Of a stretch of 64,000 nucleotides of DNA, positions 10,889 through 19,278 are shown one piece after another. The DNA is from Rhizobium aethiopicum (GTDB lineage: Bacteria; Pseudomonadota; Alphaproteobacteria; Rhizobiales; Rhizobiaceae), in contig NZ_FMAJ01000007.1 of NCBI RefSeq assembly GCF_900094625.1, forward strand, positions 248,001 through 312,000, given 5' to 3'. Below the pieces are notes generated by a model. It searched no databases. It had not been told where the DNA came from and was given only the letters and a program-made list of their open reading frames with translations. Made by a program: the position numbers and the translations under genes. The stretch's first letter is position 1. Each line of letters begins with the position of its first letter.

Positions 10889-10923
10889 GTGTCCTCCTCC
10901 AGGCAGCACGCAAGACAGCAAGA

Positions 10924-10945
10924 CCGCACCGGAAAACCGGCGCGG
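10924..10945 (-). terminator. Hairpin downstream of the MarR gene, possible terminator
   Basis: CCGC-A-CCGG-AAAA-CCGG-C-GCGG forms a 9-bp stem with one mismatch about 60 bp after the MarR stop codon in its direction of transcription. The following bases on the minus strand (TCTTGCTGTCTT) are only moderately T-rich. Confidence 0.4.
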
Positions 10946-10947
10946 CC

Positions 10948-10975
10948 CTTAAAATGTTTAATTAAAAGATTTAAG
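10948..10975. promoter_or_regulatory. AT-rich palindromic site upstream of the LacI gene
   Basis: CTTAAA and TTTAAG arms flank a perfect 10-bp palindrome TTTAATTAAA (10957-10966), about 60-90 bp before the LacI start codon. Its position suits an operator or promoter for the LacI/hydroxyacid dehydrogenase operon. It lacks the central CG usual in LacI operators. Confidence 0.3.
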
Positions 10976-11007
10976 CGGCGGAGGCAATTCGTCTTTTCAG
11001 GGAAATT

Positions 11008-11520
11008 TCAGTCCTCGTCCGGCTCTTCGATGGCAAGCGCCTCGGCCTGCAGATTGGAGTCGATCGCCTTCAGCAGCCGAACGAGATTGCGGATTTCCTT
11101 GTCTGAAAATTCCTGCGTCGCCAGTCTGTCGCAGGCCAAGGCCGCCATCTCGATCGCCTGCACGCTGTCGCGGCCGAGCTGAGTGAGATAGACCTTGGTG
11201 AGGCGCGCATCCTCGGCATCGGGTTTGCGCTCGAGAAAGCCCTGCGCCTCCATGCGGCCGATTGTCCGCGTCATGGTCGGCGCTTTCACTCCGAGCTTTT
11301 GAGCAAGACCGCCCGCCGTCATGCCGTCGCTCTCGGCGAGCGAGAGAATGACGCCGTCCTGGCCGGCATAGAGGCCGCTTTCGAAGAGGTTGCGCGAGAG
11401 CACCGTACGCATGGAACGAGCCGCCTGGGTAAGCGCCGGCGAGAGGTCGATAAGCGTATACTCCGTCTGGTCCTTCTTCTTGGACTTGCTCTTCTTGCCG
11501 TCCTTATGCTTCTTTCCCAT
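11008..11520 (-). CDS. MarR-family winged-helix regulator with lysine-rich N-terminus
   Basis: A 170-residue MarR-type DNA-binding protein. The winged helix-turn-helix is about residues 58-115 (TAGGLAQKLGVKAPTMTRTIGRMEAQGFLERK, then the wing DAEDARLTKVYLT). MarR proteins act as dimers that lose DNA affinity on binding small phenolic or oxidising ligands. The first 18 residues hold 9 lysines, an unusual basic tail that could add nonspecific DNA binding. I chose the ATG at 11518-11520, with AAAGGG six bases upstream, over an ATG two codons earlier whose ribosome site would touch the start. It is divergent from the creatininase-family gene (85 bp). Confidence 0.9.
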   Translation of the reverse strand: MGKKHKDGKKSKSKKKDQTEYTLIDLSPALTQAARSMRTVLSRNLFESGLYAGQDGVILSLAESDGMTAGGLAQKLGVKAPTMTRTIGRMEAQGFLERKPDAEDARLTKVYLTQLGRDSVQAIEMAALACDRLATQEFSDKEIRNLVRLLKAIDSNLQAEALAIEEPDED

Positions 11521-11605
11521 AGCCATCCCTTTGATCTTTAAGCCCTGACGCCGCTGCGCTATGACATTGCCCAGGATCTCGTCATAAACAAGAGGCAACG
11601 ACCGG

Positions 11606-12394
11606 ATGATGACGCCTTCGCCCCGCTTCGACGATAGCGGCCCGGTCCGTGCCCCCGGCGGGCGCCACCCGATCGCCGTACTGCCGCTTGGCGCCCATGA
11701 GCAGCACGGCCCTCACTTGCCCTTCGAAACCGACACGCTGATTGCCGAAGGCATCGCCGGACGATTGAAGACGGCTCTGCCCGCCGGGCTGCCGGTCAAC
11801 TTTCTGCCCGTCGAACCGGTCGGCTACTCCATAGAGCATATGGATGTTGAAGGAACGAAGACGCTCGGTTTCGACGAAGCGGTCAACCGCTGGCTCGGCA
11901 TCGCCGAAGGGCTGGCGAAACGGGGCATCCGCAAGCTCGTCATACTGAATGCCCATGGCGGCAATTCACCGCTCATATCAGTCGTCGCGACCGAGGCGCG
12001 GGTTCGCTTTGCCATGCTGGCGGTGGCGACGAGCTGGACCCGCTTCGGCCTGCCGGATGGCGTGATTGCGCCGGAGGAAAAGGCGATCGGCATTCATGGC
12101 GGCGATATCGAGACGTCGGTCATGCTGGCGCTTCACCCCAACAGGGTAGACATGACAAAGGCAAGGAATTTTCCTTCGCGGCAGACGGAATTTGCCAACC
12201 GCTTCAAGCACCTGCGCGCCTACGGCCCGCATGCCTTCGGCTGGAAGATGTCGGATCTCAATGCGCAGGGCGTGGCAGGCAATGCCACGGCTGCGACGGC
12301 CGAAAAGGGCGAAGCACTGATTGCGCATGCGGTGAAGGGGCTGGTGGAACTTCTGGAGGATGTCGATGCATTCGACGCCAGCGAGCTCCGTTGA
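11606..12394 (+). CDS. Creatininase family protein (creatinine amidohydrolase-like)
   Basis: A 262-residue metal-dependent hydrolase of the creatininase/MftE superfamily. The metal-binding signature is clear: PLGAHEQHGPHLPFETD (about residues 27-43) and NAHGGN near residue 115, plus IHGGDIETS near residue 163. Members hydrolyse cyclic or linear amides, including creatinine and formamido-pyrimidine intermediates, so substrate is open. AAGAGGCAACG precedes the ATG pair at 11606. The divergent MarR gene could regulate it. Downstream, after 143 bp, begins the CobW operon, which is likely a separate unit. Confidence 0.85.
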   Translation: MMTPSPRFDDSGPVRAPGGRHPIAVLPLGAHEQHGPHLPFETDTLIAEGIAGRLKTALPAGLPVNFLPVEPVGYSIEHMDVEGTKTLGFDEAVNRWLGIAEGLAKRGIRKLVILNAHGGNSPLISVVATEARVRFAMLAVATSWTRFGLPDGVIAPEEKAIGIHGGDIETSVMLALHPNRVDMTKARNFPSRQTEFANRFKHLRAYGPHAFGWKMSDLNAQGVAGNATAATAEKGEALIAHAVKGLVELLEDVDAFDASELR

Positions 12395-12426
12395 AGGGAT
12401 CATCTGCATCGGGCGGCGACGTGATC

Positions 12427-12439
12427 TTATAACATATAA
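12427..12439. promoter_or_regulatory. Zur-like AT-rich palindrome upstream of the CobW operon
   Basis: TTATA-ACA-TATAA is a perfect 5-bp inverted repeat, about 100 bp before the CobW start, containing the TTATAACATA core that resembles alphaproteobacterial Zur boxes. Identification as a Zur site is inference from this resemblance and from the zinc-linked function of COG0523 proteins. Confidence 0.4.
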
Positions 12440-12537
12440 AATCCTTTGAACTGCCGTGCCCATACCATTATATGAGACCAACCGTTCAAGCAGCCGGTCC
12501 GAAGCCGCTCGGCCGCACGCCTAATCTAGAGGTTCTT

Positions 12538-13638
12538 ATGACCGACGCGATCTCCACCCAGAAGCCCATTCCCGTTACCGTGCTCACCGGTTATCTCGGC
12601 GCCGGCAAGACGACCTTGCTCAACCGGATCCTGTCGGAAAATCACGGCAAGAAATATGCGGTCATCGTCAACGAATTCGGCGAAATCGGCATCGACAACG
12701 ACCTCATCGTCGAGTCGGATGAAGAAATCTACGAGATGAACAATGGCTGCGTCTGTTGCACGGTGCGCGGCGACCTGATCCGGGTCGTCGAAGGCCTGAT
12801 GCGCCGCCCCGGCCGTTTCGACGGCATCATTGTCGAGACGACGGGCCTCGCCGATCCGGTCCCGGTCGCCCAGACCTTCTTCATGGACGATGACGTGCGC
12901 GCCAAGACCGAGCTCGACGCCGTCATCGCCCTCGTCGATGCCAAGCACCTGCCGCTGCGTCTCAAGGACAGCCGCGAGGCCGAAGACCAGATCGCCTTCG
13001 CCGACGTCGTCGTCATCAACAAGAGCGACCTCGTTACCCCGGACGAACTTGACGTGATCGAAGACATCGTCCGCGCCATCAACCCGGCCGCCCGCGTCTA
13101 CAAGACCAGCCGCTCCGGCGTCGACCTTGCCCGCGTGCTCGATCAGGGCGCCTTCAACCTGGAGCGCGCGCTCGAAAACGATCCGCATTTCCTGGAACAC
13201 GGCCACGACGACCATGTCTGTGGCCCCGATTGCGATCATCATCACCACGATCATGATCACGACCACCACCATCATGGCCATGATCACGATCATCATGGGC
13301 ACGACCATCATCATGGCGCGATGTCGCCGATCCACGATGTGACGGTGCAGTCGGTGTCGCTGCGGGGCGGCGAGATGAACCCGGAGCGCTTCTTCCCGTG
13401 GATTCAAAAAGTCACCCAGGTGCAGGGCCCGAACATTCTCCGTCTCAAGGGCATCATCGCCTTCAAAGACGACCCCCAGCGTTACGTCGTCCAAGGCGTG
13501 CACATGATCATCGAAGGTGATCACCAGCGGCCGTGGAAGGAAGGCGAGAAGCATGAAAGCCGCCTCGTCTTCATCGGCCGCGATCTCGACCGCGAAAAGC
13601 TGGAAGCCTCCTTCAAGGCCTGCGAGGCAGCCGCCTGA
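12538..13638 (+). CDS. CobW/COG0523 GTP-binding metallochaperone with His-rich loop
   Basis: A 366-residue GTPase of the G3E/COG0523 family, proposed metal (often zinc) chaperones. Walker A is GYLGAGKT (18-25), the metal-binding CxCC is CVCC (71-74), the GTP base motif is NKSD (161-164) and a CobW C-terminal domain spans about 270-362. Between the two domains, residues 221-260 contain 21 histidines plus two cysteines, an exceptional metal-binding loop. The start at 12538 has TAGAGG six bases upstream. Its stop codon overlaps the start of the WD40 gene by one base, so the two are translationally coupled. A Zur-like palindrome upstream suggests expression under zinc shortage (inference). Confidence 0.92.
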   Translation: MTDAISTQKPIPVTVLTGYLGAGKTTLLNRILSENHGKKYAVIVNEFGEIGIDNDLIVESDEEIYEMNNGCVCCTVRGDLIRVVEGLMRRPGRFDGIIVETTGLADPVPVAQTFFMDDDVRAKTELDAVIALVDAKHLPLRLKDSREAEDQIAFADVVVINKSDLVTPDELDVIEDIVRAINPAARVYKTSRSGVDLARVLDQGAFNLERALENDPHFLEHGHDDHVCGPDCDHHHHDHDHDHHHHGHDHDHHGHDHHHGAMSPIHDVTVQSVSLRGGEMNPERFFPWIQKVTQVQGPNILRLKGIIAFKDDPQRYVVQGVHMIIEGDHQRPWKEGEKHESRLVFIGRDLDREKLEASFKACEAAA

Positions 13639-14627
13639 TGCCGACAGTTGCACCGCTTGATCTCGACGGCCACGTTCTGGCCGTCGAATTTTTAGGTGAT
13701 GTTCCCTTCTTCGCGAGCGCAAACGGCACGTTTCACCGGCTGGACGGCGGCGAGAAGGTTTCAGAAGCCCATCAGGGCATGCTCACCGTGACCCGCGATC
13801 CCTACAGCGAAAGCCTTATTTCGGGCGGCGAGGACGGCAAGGTTCTCCGCATGGCCGCCGACGGCAGCGTCAGCGAACTGGCGGCCGCGCCGCGCAAATG
13901 GATCTCGCAGGTCGCGGCCGGGCCGCAAGGTGCCATCGCCTATTCTTACGGCAAGAGTTCGCTCGTGCGTCTTGTCGACGGCACCACCAAAGAATTCCCG
14001 GAGGAGCGCACGGTCGAGGGCCTCGCCTTCGCGCCGAAGGGTCTGCGCATAGCCGCCGCCCGCTATAACGGGGTGTCGCTGCACTGGGTCGGCATGAGCG
14101 CCAAACCGGTCGATCTCGAATGGAAGGGCGCGCATACCGGCGTCACCTTCTCGCCCGATGGTAATTTCCTCGTGACCTCGATGCAGGAAAACGCCCTGCA
14201 CGGCTGGAAGCTCGACAGCAAGCCCGGCGCGGAAGCCCGCCACATGCGCATGACCGGCTATCCCGCCAAGGTGAAATCGCTCTCCTGGTCGGTCAAAGGC
14301 AAATGGCTAGCCTCCTCGGGCGCGCCGGCGGCAATCGTCTGGCCTTTCCAGGGCAAGGACGGCCCGATGGGCAAGGCGCCGCTCGAACTCGGCACCCGCG
14401 CCAACATCATGGCGACCTCGGTGAAGTTCCATCCGCTGGAGGATATCCTCGCGATCGGCTTCATCGACGGCATGATCCTCGCCGTGCGCGTTGCTGACAA
14501 CAAGGAAGCGCTGCTGCGCCGCCCCGGCAAGGGCGCGATCACGGCAATGAGTTGGAGCGCAAACGGCAAGCTGCTTGCCTTCGCTTCCGAAGCCGGCGAT
14601 TGCGGCGTCGTCGATATTTCTGCTTGA
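13638..14627 (+). CDS. WD40 repeat protein coupled to the CobW GTPase
   Basis: A 329-residue protein made of repeated beta-propeller blades: recurring segments such as GVTFSPDGNFLVTSMQEN, KSLSWSVKGKWLASSG and ITAMSWSANGKLLAFASE are WD40-type, although the WD dipeptide itself is poorly kept. No signal peptide or membrane segment is visible, so it should be cytoplasmic. It begins at the ATG overlapping the CobW stop codon (TGATG), which implies matched expression and probably a physical or functional partnership with the GTPase. WD40 proteins are usually binding platforms without catalysis; its partner and role are unknown. Confidence 0.85.
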   Translation: MPTVAPLDLDGHVLAVEFLGDVPFFASANGTFHRLDGGEKVSEAHQGMLTVTRDPYSESLISGGEDGKVLRMAADGSVSELAAAPRKWISQVAAGPQGAIAYSYGKSSLVRLVDGTTKEFPEERTVEGLAFAPKGLRIAAARYNGVSLHWVGMSAKPVDLEWKGAHTGVTFSPDGNFLVTSMQENALHGWKLDSKPGAEARHMRMTGYPAKVKSLSWSVKGKWLASSGAPAAIVWPFQGKDGPMGKAPLELGTRANIMATSVKFHPLEDILAIGFIDGMILAVRVADNKEALLRRPGKGAITAMSWSANGKLLAFASEAGDCGVVDISA

Positions 14628-14654
14628 GGCGGCGGTGCCGGCAATGGAGGCGCC

Positions 14655-15119
14655 TTGACGGAACCCGAACTCGTGACGCTCAGCGCCGACCAAATGCAGG
14701 CGGCGGCAGGCATCAGACGCGCGGCGCTCTGGCAACGCCTGCCCTGGCTGCCCGTTCTGCACACGCCTGAGGAAGAAGAGCAGTATTGGCGCATGCACCT
14801 CCTGCCGAACTGCACCATCCTCGGCGCTGCCATGCGAAACAAGCTCGTCGGCGTCATCGCCTACGGCGATAACTGGATAGAGCAGCTTTACGTTCTTCCG
14901 GATTTCCAGGGCATCGGCATCGGCTCCCTGCTGCTCGCCGGCGCTAAAGAGGAGATGGATGAAATCAGGCTCTGGACGTTCCAGCGCAATATCGGGGCCC
15001 GCGCTTTCTACGAGCGGCACGGGTTTTCCGCCGACAACGAGACCGACGGGGCTAACAACGAGGAAAGAGAGCCCGACGTGCTCTATCATTGGCGCCGCCC
15101 GTCCGGAACTGACGTCTGA
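14655..15119 (+). CDS. GNAT-family N-acetyltransferase
   Basis: A 154-residue acetyltransferase. The acetyl-CoA binding motif A is LYVLPDFQGIGIGSLLLAGA (about residues 75-94; Q/RxxGxG as QGIGIG), followed by NIGARAFYERHGF, the typical motif B. The start is TTG at 14655 with GGAGG five bases upstream. It follows the WD40 gene after 27 bp and may belong to the same transcript, but nothing links it to metal handling. The acceptor substrate is unknown. Confidence 0.85.
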   Translation: MTEPELVTLSADQMQAAAGIRRAALWQRLPWLPVLHTPEEEEQYWRMHLLPNCTILGAAMRNKLVGVIAYGDNWIEQLYVLPDFQGIGIGSLLLAGAKEEMDEIRLWTFQRNIGARAFYERHGFSADNETDGANNEEREPDVLYHWRRPSGTDV

Positions 15120-15249
15120 CCTGCAGCCGTCCGCTGGCTGAAACAACCAGCCAGGCTACGGAATATCGCTTGCCAAATGCCTTATCGCGGCGAAACATGA
15201 GCGGCACGCGGGCAGCGCCTTGCTCCGCTTGGCCACAGAGGAAACGGGA

Positions 15250-16068
15250 ATGCCGAAATCGACCGGCCTCAGTTTGGCCGAGCAACAGCCGCCGCCCTTG
15301 AGCGATACTTCCATCTGGGCAGCGATCCGCACCGAGGCCGCCGAGCTCGCTATGCGGGAGCCGATATTGCGCCGGTTACTCGCGACAGAGGTGACGGACG
15401 CGAGCGGCGATAATGAGATCATCGCCCGTGTTCTGGCCGCACGGCTTTCTGTGACGCAGGTGGAAACGGGCAATCTGTTCGATCTTATCCTCTCCACCTT
15501 GAACGACGATATCATGCGAAAGGTCGAGGCCGATCTCGCAGCCGTGCGTGAGCGCGACCCGGCCTGCACGACATTTCTGCACGCGCTTCTGAACCTCAAG
15601 GGCTTTCATGCGCTGCAAACGCACCGCATCGCCCATGCGCTCTGGAATGCCGGCCGCCCGGAGATCGCGACCTGGCTCGCCAATCTCGCCTCGCTGGTCT
15701 TCGGCCCGGATATTCATCCGGCCGCACGGATCGGCGCATCCATCATGCTCGACCATGGCTCGGGCATCGTCATCGGCGAAACGGCGGTGATCGAAGACGA
15801 AGTATCGATCCTGCAGAATGTCACGCTCGGCGGCACCGGCAAGGAGACGGGCGACCGCCATCCGAAGATCCGCCACGGCGTGATGATCGGCGCAGGCGCC
15901 AAGATCCTCGGTAATATCGAAATCGGCGCCTTCAGCAAAATCGCTGCCGGCAGCGTCGTGCTGAAGCCGGTCCCCGAACATTGCACGGTAGCCGGCGTGC
16001 CGGCTACCGTCGTGCGCATCCACAACGCCGATGAAATTCCCGCCGAGACCATGGACCAGAATATTTAG
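15250..16068 (+). CDS. cysE: Serine O-acetyltransferase
   Basis: A 272-residue serine acetyltransferase, which transfers acetyl from acetyl-CoA to L-serine as the first step of cysteine synthesis. The N-terminal helical domain (DTSIWAAIRTEAAELAMREPIL, about residues 20-40) and the left-handed beta-helix with hexapeptide repeats (GASIMLDHGSGIVIGETAVI and GGTGKETGDRHPKI around 170-210) are diagnostic. The ATG at 15250 has GAGG eight bases upstream. In E. coli feedback inhibition by cysteine acts at the acceptor site; the C-terminal tail (residues after VPATVVR) is present here. The c-di-GMP cyclase gene converges on it with 16 bp between. Confidence 0.92.
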   Translation: MPKSTGLSLAEQQPPPLSDTSIWAAIRTEAAELAMREPILRRLLATEVTDASGDNEIIARVLAARLSVTQVETGNLFDLILSTLNDDIMRKVEADLAAVRERDPACTTFLHALLNLKGFHALQTHRIAHALWNAGRPEIATWLANLASLVFGPDIHPAARIGASIMLDHGSGIVIGETAVIEDEVSILQNVTLGGTGKETGDRHPKIRHGVMIGAGAKILGNIEIGAFSKIAAGSVVLKPVPEHCTVAGVPATVVRIHNADEIPAETMDQNI

Positions 16069-16084
16069 ATCGGTATCCCGAGCG

Positions 16085-17239
16085 CTATGCGGCCTGCTGG
16101 TTTTCCCAGAAGGCTTCGACGCGATTTCGGCCTTCGCGTTTCGACCGATAGAGCGCCTCGTCGGCTTGATGCACGAGCCGTTCGAAATCTGCGTCGCTTT
16201 CGCGCGTCGCGACTCCGATGCTTAGCGTCGGAAACACGGCGAGATCCGGCCGCTGCGCGACGGCGGCCGCGAAGTCGAGGCGGATGCGCTCAGCAATCGC
16301 CACCGCATCTGTCTGGGAGATGTTTTTCAGCACCGCCAGGAATTCGTCTCCGCCTTGCCGGGCGAGCAGATCGCCAGAGCGCAGAATGCCTCTCGCAACG
16401 CTGGCGAAAAGCCGCAGGATCTCGTCGCCTGTGGCGTGGCCGTGCCGGTCGTTCAACTGCTTGAAATGGTCGATGTCGATGATCAGCAGCGATATCGGCT
16501 GGGAAGCGAGAGCGGGTACGTGCTGGGCAAGGCCGCCGCGATTGAGCGCGCCGGTCAGCGGATCGTGGTGGGCGAGTTCCGTCAGCTGATTGCGGCTGCG
16601 CTCGGCCGCCATCAGCACCATGGCCATGCTGCGCAGCATGATGAAAGCGACCGCCGATACCGCCATCCAGCTATGCGCTACGCTGCCGCCGAAAGGATCC
16701 GGCCCGCCGATCTCGCCGGTCGCCGCAAGGATGCTGCGCAGCGCAAAGATCATGGCGGTGCAGACGTAGAGGCCGACGAGCAAAGCGGCCGAATAAAGCT
16801 TCTCGCGGCGAACAATGCTGACCGCCTCCCTGGCGACGGCAAGATCGCAAAGGCAGCAGACGACGGAGACGTAGAGGAGCCTTGCCGAGACCGCCGAGGG
16901 ATCGCTGACGATAGGCACCACGGGAATACTGCCGAGAAAGATGGCAAGCCAGAAATAGCGCTGGTCGAGAATCCGACCTGAAAAGATGCGGACGGCAAAA
17001 AACATCAGCATATAGCCGGCGATGGTGACGACGTTGCCGCCATCGACCGAGACGACGTAGGGGACAAGATTTCGCAGCGCGACAAGGAAGGAACCGACGC
17101 CGACGAAAAGGTTGCTCAAGCCCCACCAGAGCGGCCACCTCTCGAAGCGGCCGGTCGCATAGGCCGCAAGCTGGAGAATGCCCAGCACGACGCAGCTCAC
17201 GGCAACAATGAAATAGATCGTCCTGAGATCCAGTAGCAT
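16085..17239 (-). CDS. Membrane diguanylate cyclase (GGDEF)
   Basis: A 384-residue diguanylate cyclase that makes c-di-GMP from GTP. Residues 1-212 contain about six or seven hydrophobic helices forming a membrane sensor region; the GGDEF domain covers about 215-378. The active-site signature RQGGDEF is intact (296-300), and an RxxD inhibition site (RSGD, 287-290) lies exactly five residues before it, so product feedback is expected. TLSIGVAT is the usual C-terminal domain motif. No partner phosphodiesterase is adjacent, though two GGDEF-EAL proteins occur elsewhere in the window. Confidence 0.92.
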   Translation of the reverse strand: MLLDLRTIYFIVAVSCVVLGILQLAAYATGRFERWPLWWGLSNLFVGVGSFLVALRNLVPYVVSVDGGNVVTIAGYMLMFFAVRIFSGRILDQRYFWLAIFLGSIPVVPIVSDPSAVSARLLYVSVVCCLCDLAVAREAVSIVRREKLYSAALLVGLYVCTAMIFALRSILAATGEIGGPDPFGGSVAHSWMAVSAVAFIMLRSMAMVLMAAERSRNQLTELAHHDPLTGALNRGGLAQHVPALASQPISLLIIDIDHFKQLNDRHGHATGDEILRLFASVARGILRSGDLLARQGGDEFLAVLKNISQTDAVAIAERIRLDFAAAVAQRPDLAVFPTLSIGVATRESDADFERLVHQADEALYRSKREGRNRVEAFWENQQAA

Positions 17240-17347
17240 GGCGCTTTTCCAAGGTTCTGGCCGAAGAACCTACAGCAAGCACTTTGCGGTTTGATTGGAG
17301 CCTTCGTTAAAAATCGAACGACCGGTGGTTTTCCCCAAGCGGCGCAG

Positions 17348-18403
17348 TCAAGCCGCCCGGACCGTGCCGATGATATCGGCCAGCAGACCGTGCAGCAAAT
17401 CCCGGTAGCCGCTTCTAGCCGAAGGACCGTTCTCTTCCGAGGTCATGACGACGGTCAGATCGAGCGACGGCACGATGTAGAGCATCTGGCCGCCATAACC
17501 CCAGGCGAAATGCACCTGCTCGCCGCCGATTACACGCGTGAACCAGCCATAGCCGTATTCGTCGCCGGAGAAACGCGAATTGGTACGGTGCTGCCAGGAT
17601 TGCGCGATCCAGTCGGCAGGCACCACCTGCTCTCCCTTGGCCGTGCGCCCGCCATTGCGATAAAGCTCGCCGAAGGCAAGCAGGGACCGGGCGCTCATCG
17701 CCATCTGGTTGCCGCCGAGGTAGATGCCCTGCGGGTCGCGCTCCCATGCGCCAATGCGGAAACCCTCGACAGGGCCGAGCCATTCGCGGGCAAGCACCAG
17801 GGTCGAGCGGCCACTGACCTTGGTCAGAATGGCCGAAAGCAGATGCGTCGATGCGGTGGAATAGAGCATCTCGCCGCCGGGCTGATCGGCGAACGGCTGC
17901 GAGAGCGCAAAGCGCACCCAGTTGCGCGAGGAGACCCAGCGGCCGTAGTTCGGCCCCGACATGCGGCCGAGCCCCGCCTGCATCGAGAGAAGATTGCCGA
18001 TGGTGATGTCGTTGAGGCGCGGGTCGGGCGATGCGGGAAGGTCGGTCTTCAGGATCGGCGCGATCTTCTGATCCGGCCCGTCCAGCAGTCCCTTGCCGAT
18101 TGCGATACCGACGAGCGCCGACATGATCGATTTCGAAGCGGATTTGATATTGGTCGATTCCGCCGGCGAATGACCCCGAAAACCGCGTTCGCTGAGCACG
18201 CGCCCGTCGCGAGCGACGATCACCGTTTTCAGCGGCCGCAGCGCCGGATCGCTCGCCGCACGGTCGAGGCGCGGGCCAAGCCCGGCGGCGGAAGCCGTGC
18301 TCTGGGGGGACGCCGGACCTGTTGCGACGAGCGACAGGCAGAAGAAAAGGAGAAGGAGAAAAATACGGATCATGCGGCGCAAGATAGGATATCGGCGCAT
18401 CAT
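17348..18403 (-). CDS. Exported serine hydrolase (beta-lactamase/penicillin-binding-like)
   Basis: A 351-residue serine hydrolase of the class C beta-lactamase-related family. An N-terminal hydrophobic stretch (IRIFLLLLFFCLSLVATG, about residues 12-29) is a signal peptide or anchor. The nucleophile motif SxxK is S88-A-S-K91 (IKSASKSIMS); YSTAST near residue 180 is the second motif and WGYGG near 310 replaces the KTG box. Such proteins include esterases, peptidases and 6-aminohexanoate-dimer hydrolase relatives, so activity is not predictable. The start is uncertain: ATGATG at 18398-18403 is chosen as the first residues ahead of the signal sequence, but no good ribosome site is seen. Confidence 0.8.
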   Translation of the reverse strand: MMRRYPILRRMIRIFLLLLFFCLSLVATGPASPQSTASAAGLGPRLDRAASDPALRPLKTVIVARDGRVLSERGFRGHSPAESTNIKSASKSIMSALVGIAIGKGLLDGPDQKIAPILKTDLPASPDPRLNDITIGNLLSMQAGLGRMSGPNYGRWVSSRNWVRFALSQPFADQPGGEMLYSTASTHLLSAILTKVSGRSTLVLAREWLGPVEGFRIGAWERDPQGIYLGGNQMAMSARSLLAFGELYRNGGRTAKGEQVVPADWIAQSWQHRTNSRFSGDEYGYGWFTRVIGGEQVHFAWGYGGQMLYIVPSLDLTVVMTSEENGPSARSGYRDLLHGLLADIIGTVRAA

Positions 18404-18595
18404 GTTCGCGTGCCGACCGCACATTTCACGCGATTGTGTCCGCTGGCGAGCGGTTGTTCGCACCCCTCACCCGCCCCGTCACTGAAAGACGATCCGCACC
18501 GCGAATCACGATTGGCCTGCCTGCCTGGATGATCAAGCGGCGCGGACGTCGCCTGCCTCGGGGCGTTTCCCCGAGTGTCCGGCGAGCGCGCCGCC

Positions 18596-19186
18596 TCAAG
18601 CGGCGCGGCGAACCGGCGCGCCGGCCAGCATGCGCCCCGAGGGGACGATCATGCCGGCCGCGCCGTCCAGCCAGCCTTCCGTGAGCTCGAGCGCAAGAAA
18701 GCGCGAGCGTTCGAACGGGCCTGGCATGACAAGGTGGCGAGCTTTCTCGGCAAAGAAGCCGAAACGCTCGTAATAGGCTGCGTCGCCGACGAGCAGCACG
18801 GCGCCATGGCCGCGGTTCTTCGCTTCGAGGATCGCTGCCCGCATCAGCGCCGAGCCGATGCCCTTGCCGCCGTGCCGCGAATCGACGGCAAGCGGGCCGA
18901 GCAGCAGCGCGGTAATCGGCGTGCCTTCATCGTTGACGCCGGCCTCGACGTTCCAGAGCCGCACCGTCCCGATGAGGTGGCCGTCGCGATCACGCGCGAC
19001 GAGCGCAAGGCCTTCGGCCGGAATCCGGTTGCGGCGGATCTTCTCGGACGATTTCTTGCGGCGGCCCGGACCCATGACGCGGTCGAGCAGGTTTTCGCGG
19101 GCAACGACGTCGGAAGGATTTTCGGCGTCGATGGCGAAAGTGGTAGGCGCAAAGAATGCGCGGACAGAATCAAGAACAGCGGCCAT
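18596..19186 (-). CDS. GNAT-family N-acetyltransferase (YhbS-like)
   Basis: A 196-residue acetyltransferase. The central part has LLGPLAVDSRHGGKGIGSALMRAAI (about residues 94-118) with the RHGGKGIG acetyl-CoA loop and VLLVGDAAYYERFGF, the pattern of YhbS-type N-acetyltransferases. GGGAGG lies five bases before the ATG. It is 92 bp downstream of the ornithine/lysine decarboxylase on the same strand, an arrangement that I believe recurs in rhizobia, so polyamine acetylation is a possible role, but this is inference only. Confidence 0.82.
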   Translation of the reverse strand: MAAVLDSVRAFFAPTTFAIDAENPSDVVARENLLDRVMGPGRRKKSSEKIRRNRIPAEGLALVARDRDGHLIGTVRLWNVEAGVNDEGTPITALLLGPLAVDSRHGGKGIGSALMRAAILEAKNRGHGAVLLVGDAAYYERFGFFAEKARHLVMPGPFERSRFLALELTEGWLDGAAGMIVPSGRMLAGAPVRRAA

Positions 19187-19278
19187 CTTGGCCTCCCGTA
19201 CCCAATACCGTTATCAGCGGCGATGAAGGAAATTGTGAAGTTGCCGCCCCGGCTGGCTACGGGGCCGGCGGAAACGAC

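Noticed and set aside
13201..13320. CAT/CAC/GAT-rich stretch looking like a tandem repeat
   Set aside because: It is coding sequence for the His-rich loop of the CobW protein, in frame and flanked by conserved domains; repeat units are irregular.
12526..13722. Minus-strand open frame of 398 codons opposite CobW
   Set aside because: Antisense shadow of the CobW gene; its valine/methionine-isoleucine run simply mirrors the histidine codons.
18557..18575. CTCGGGG/CCCCGAG hairpin as terminator after the GNAT gene
   Set aside because: No T-run on the minus strand after the stem, and a 7-bp GC stem is common by chance in DNA of this composition.
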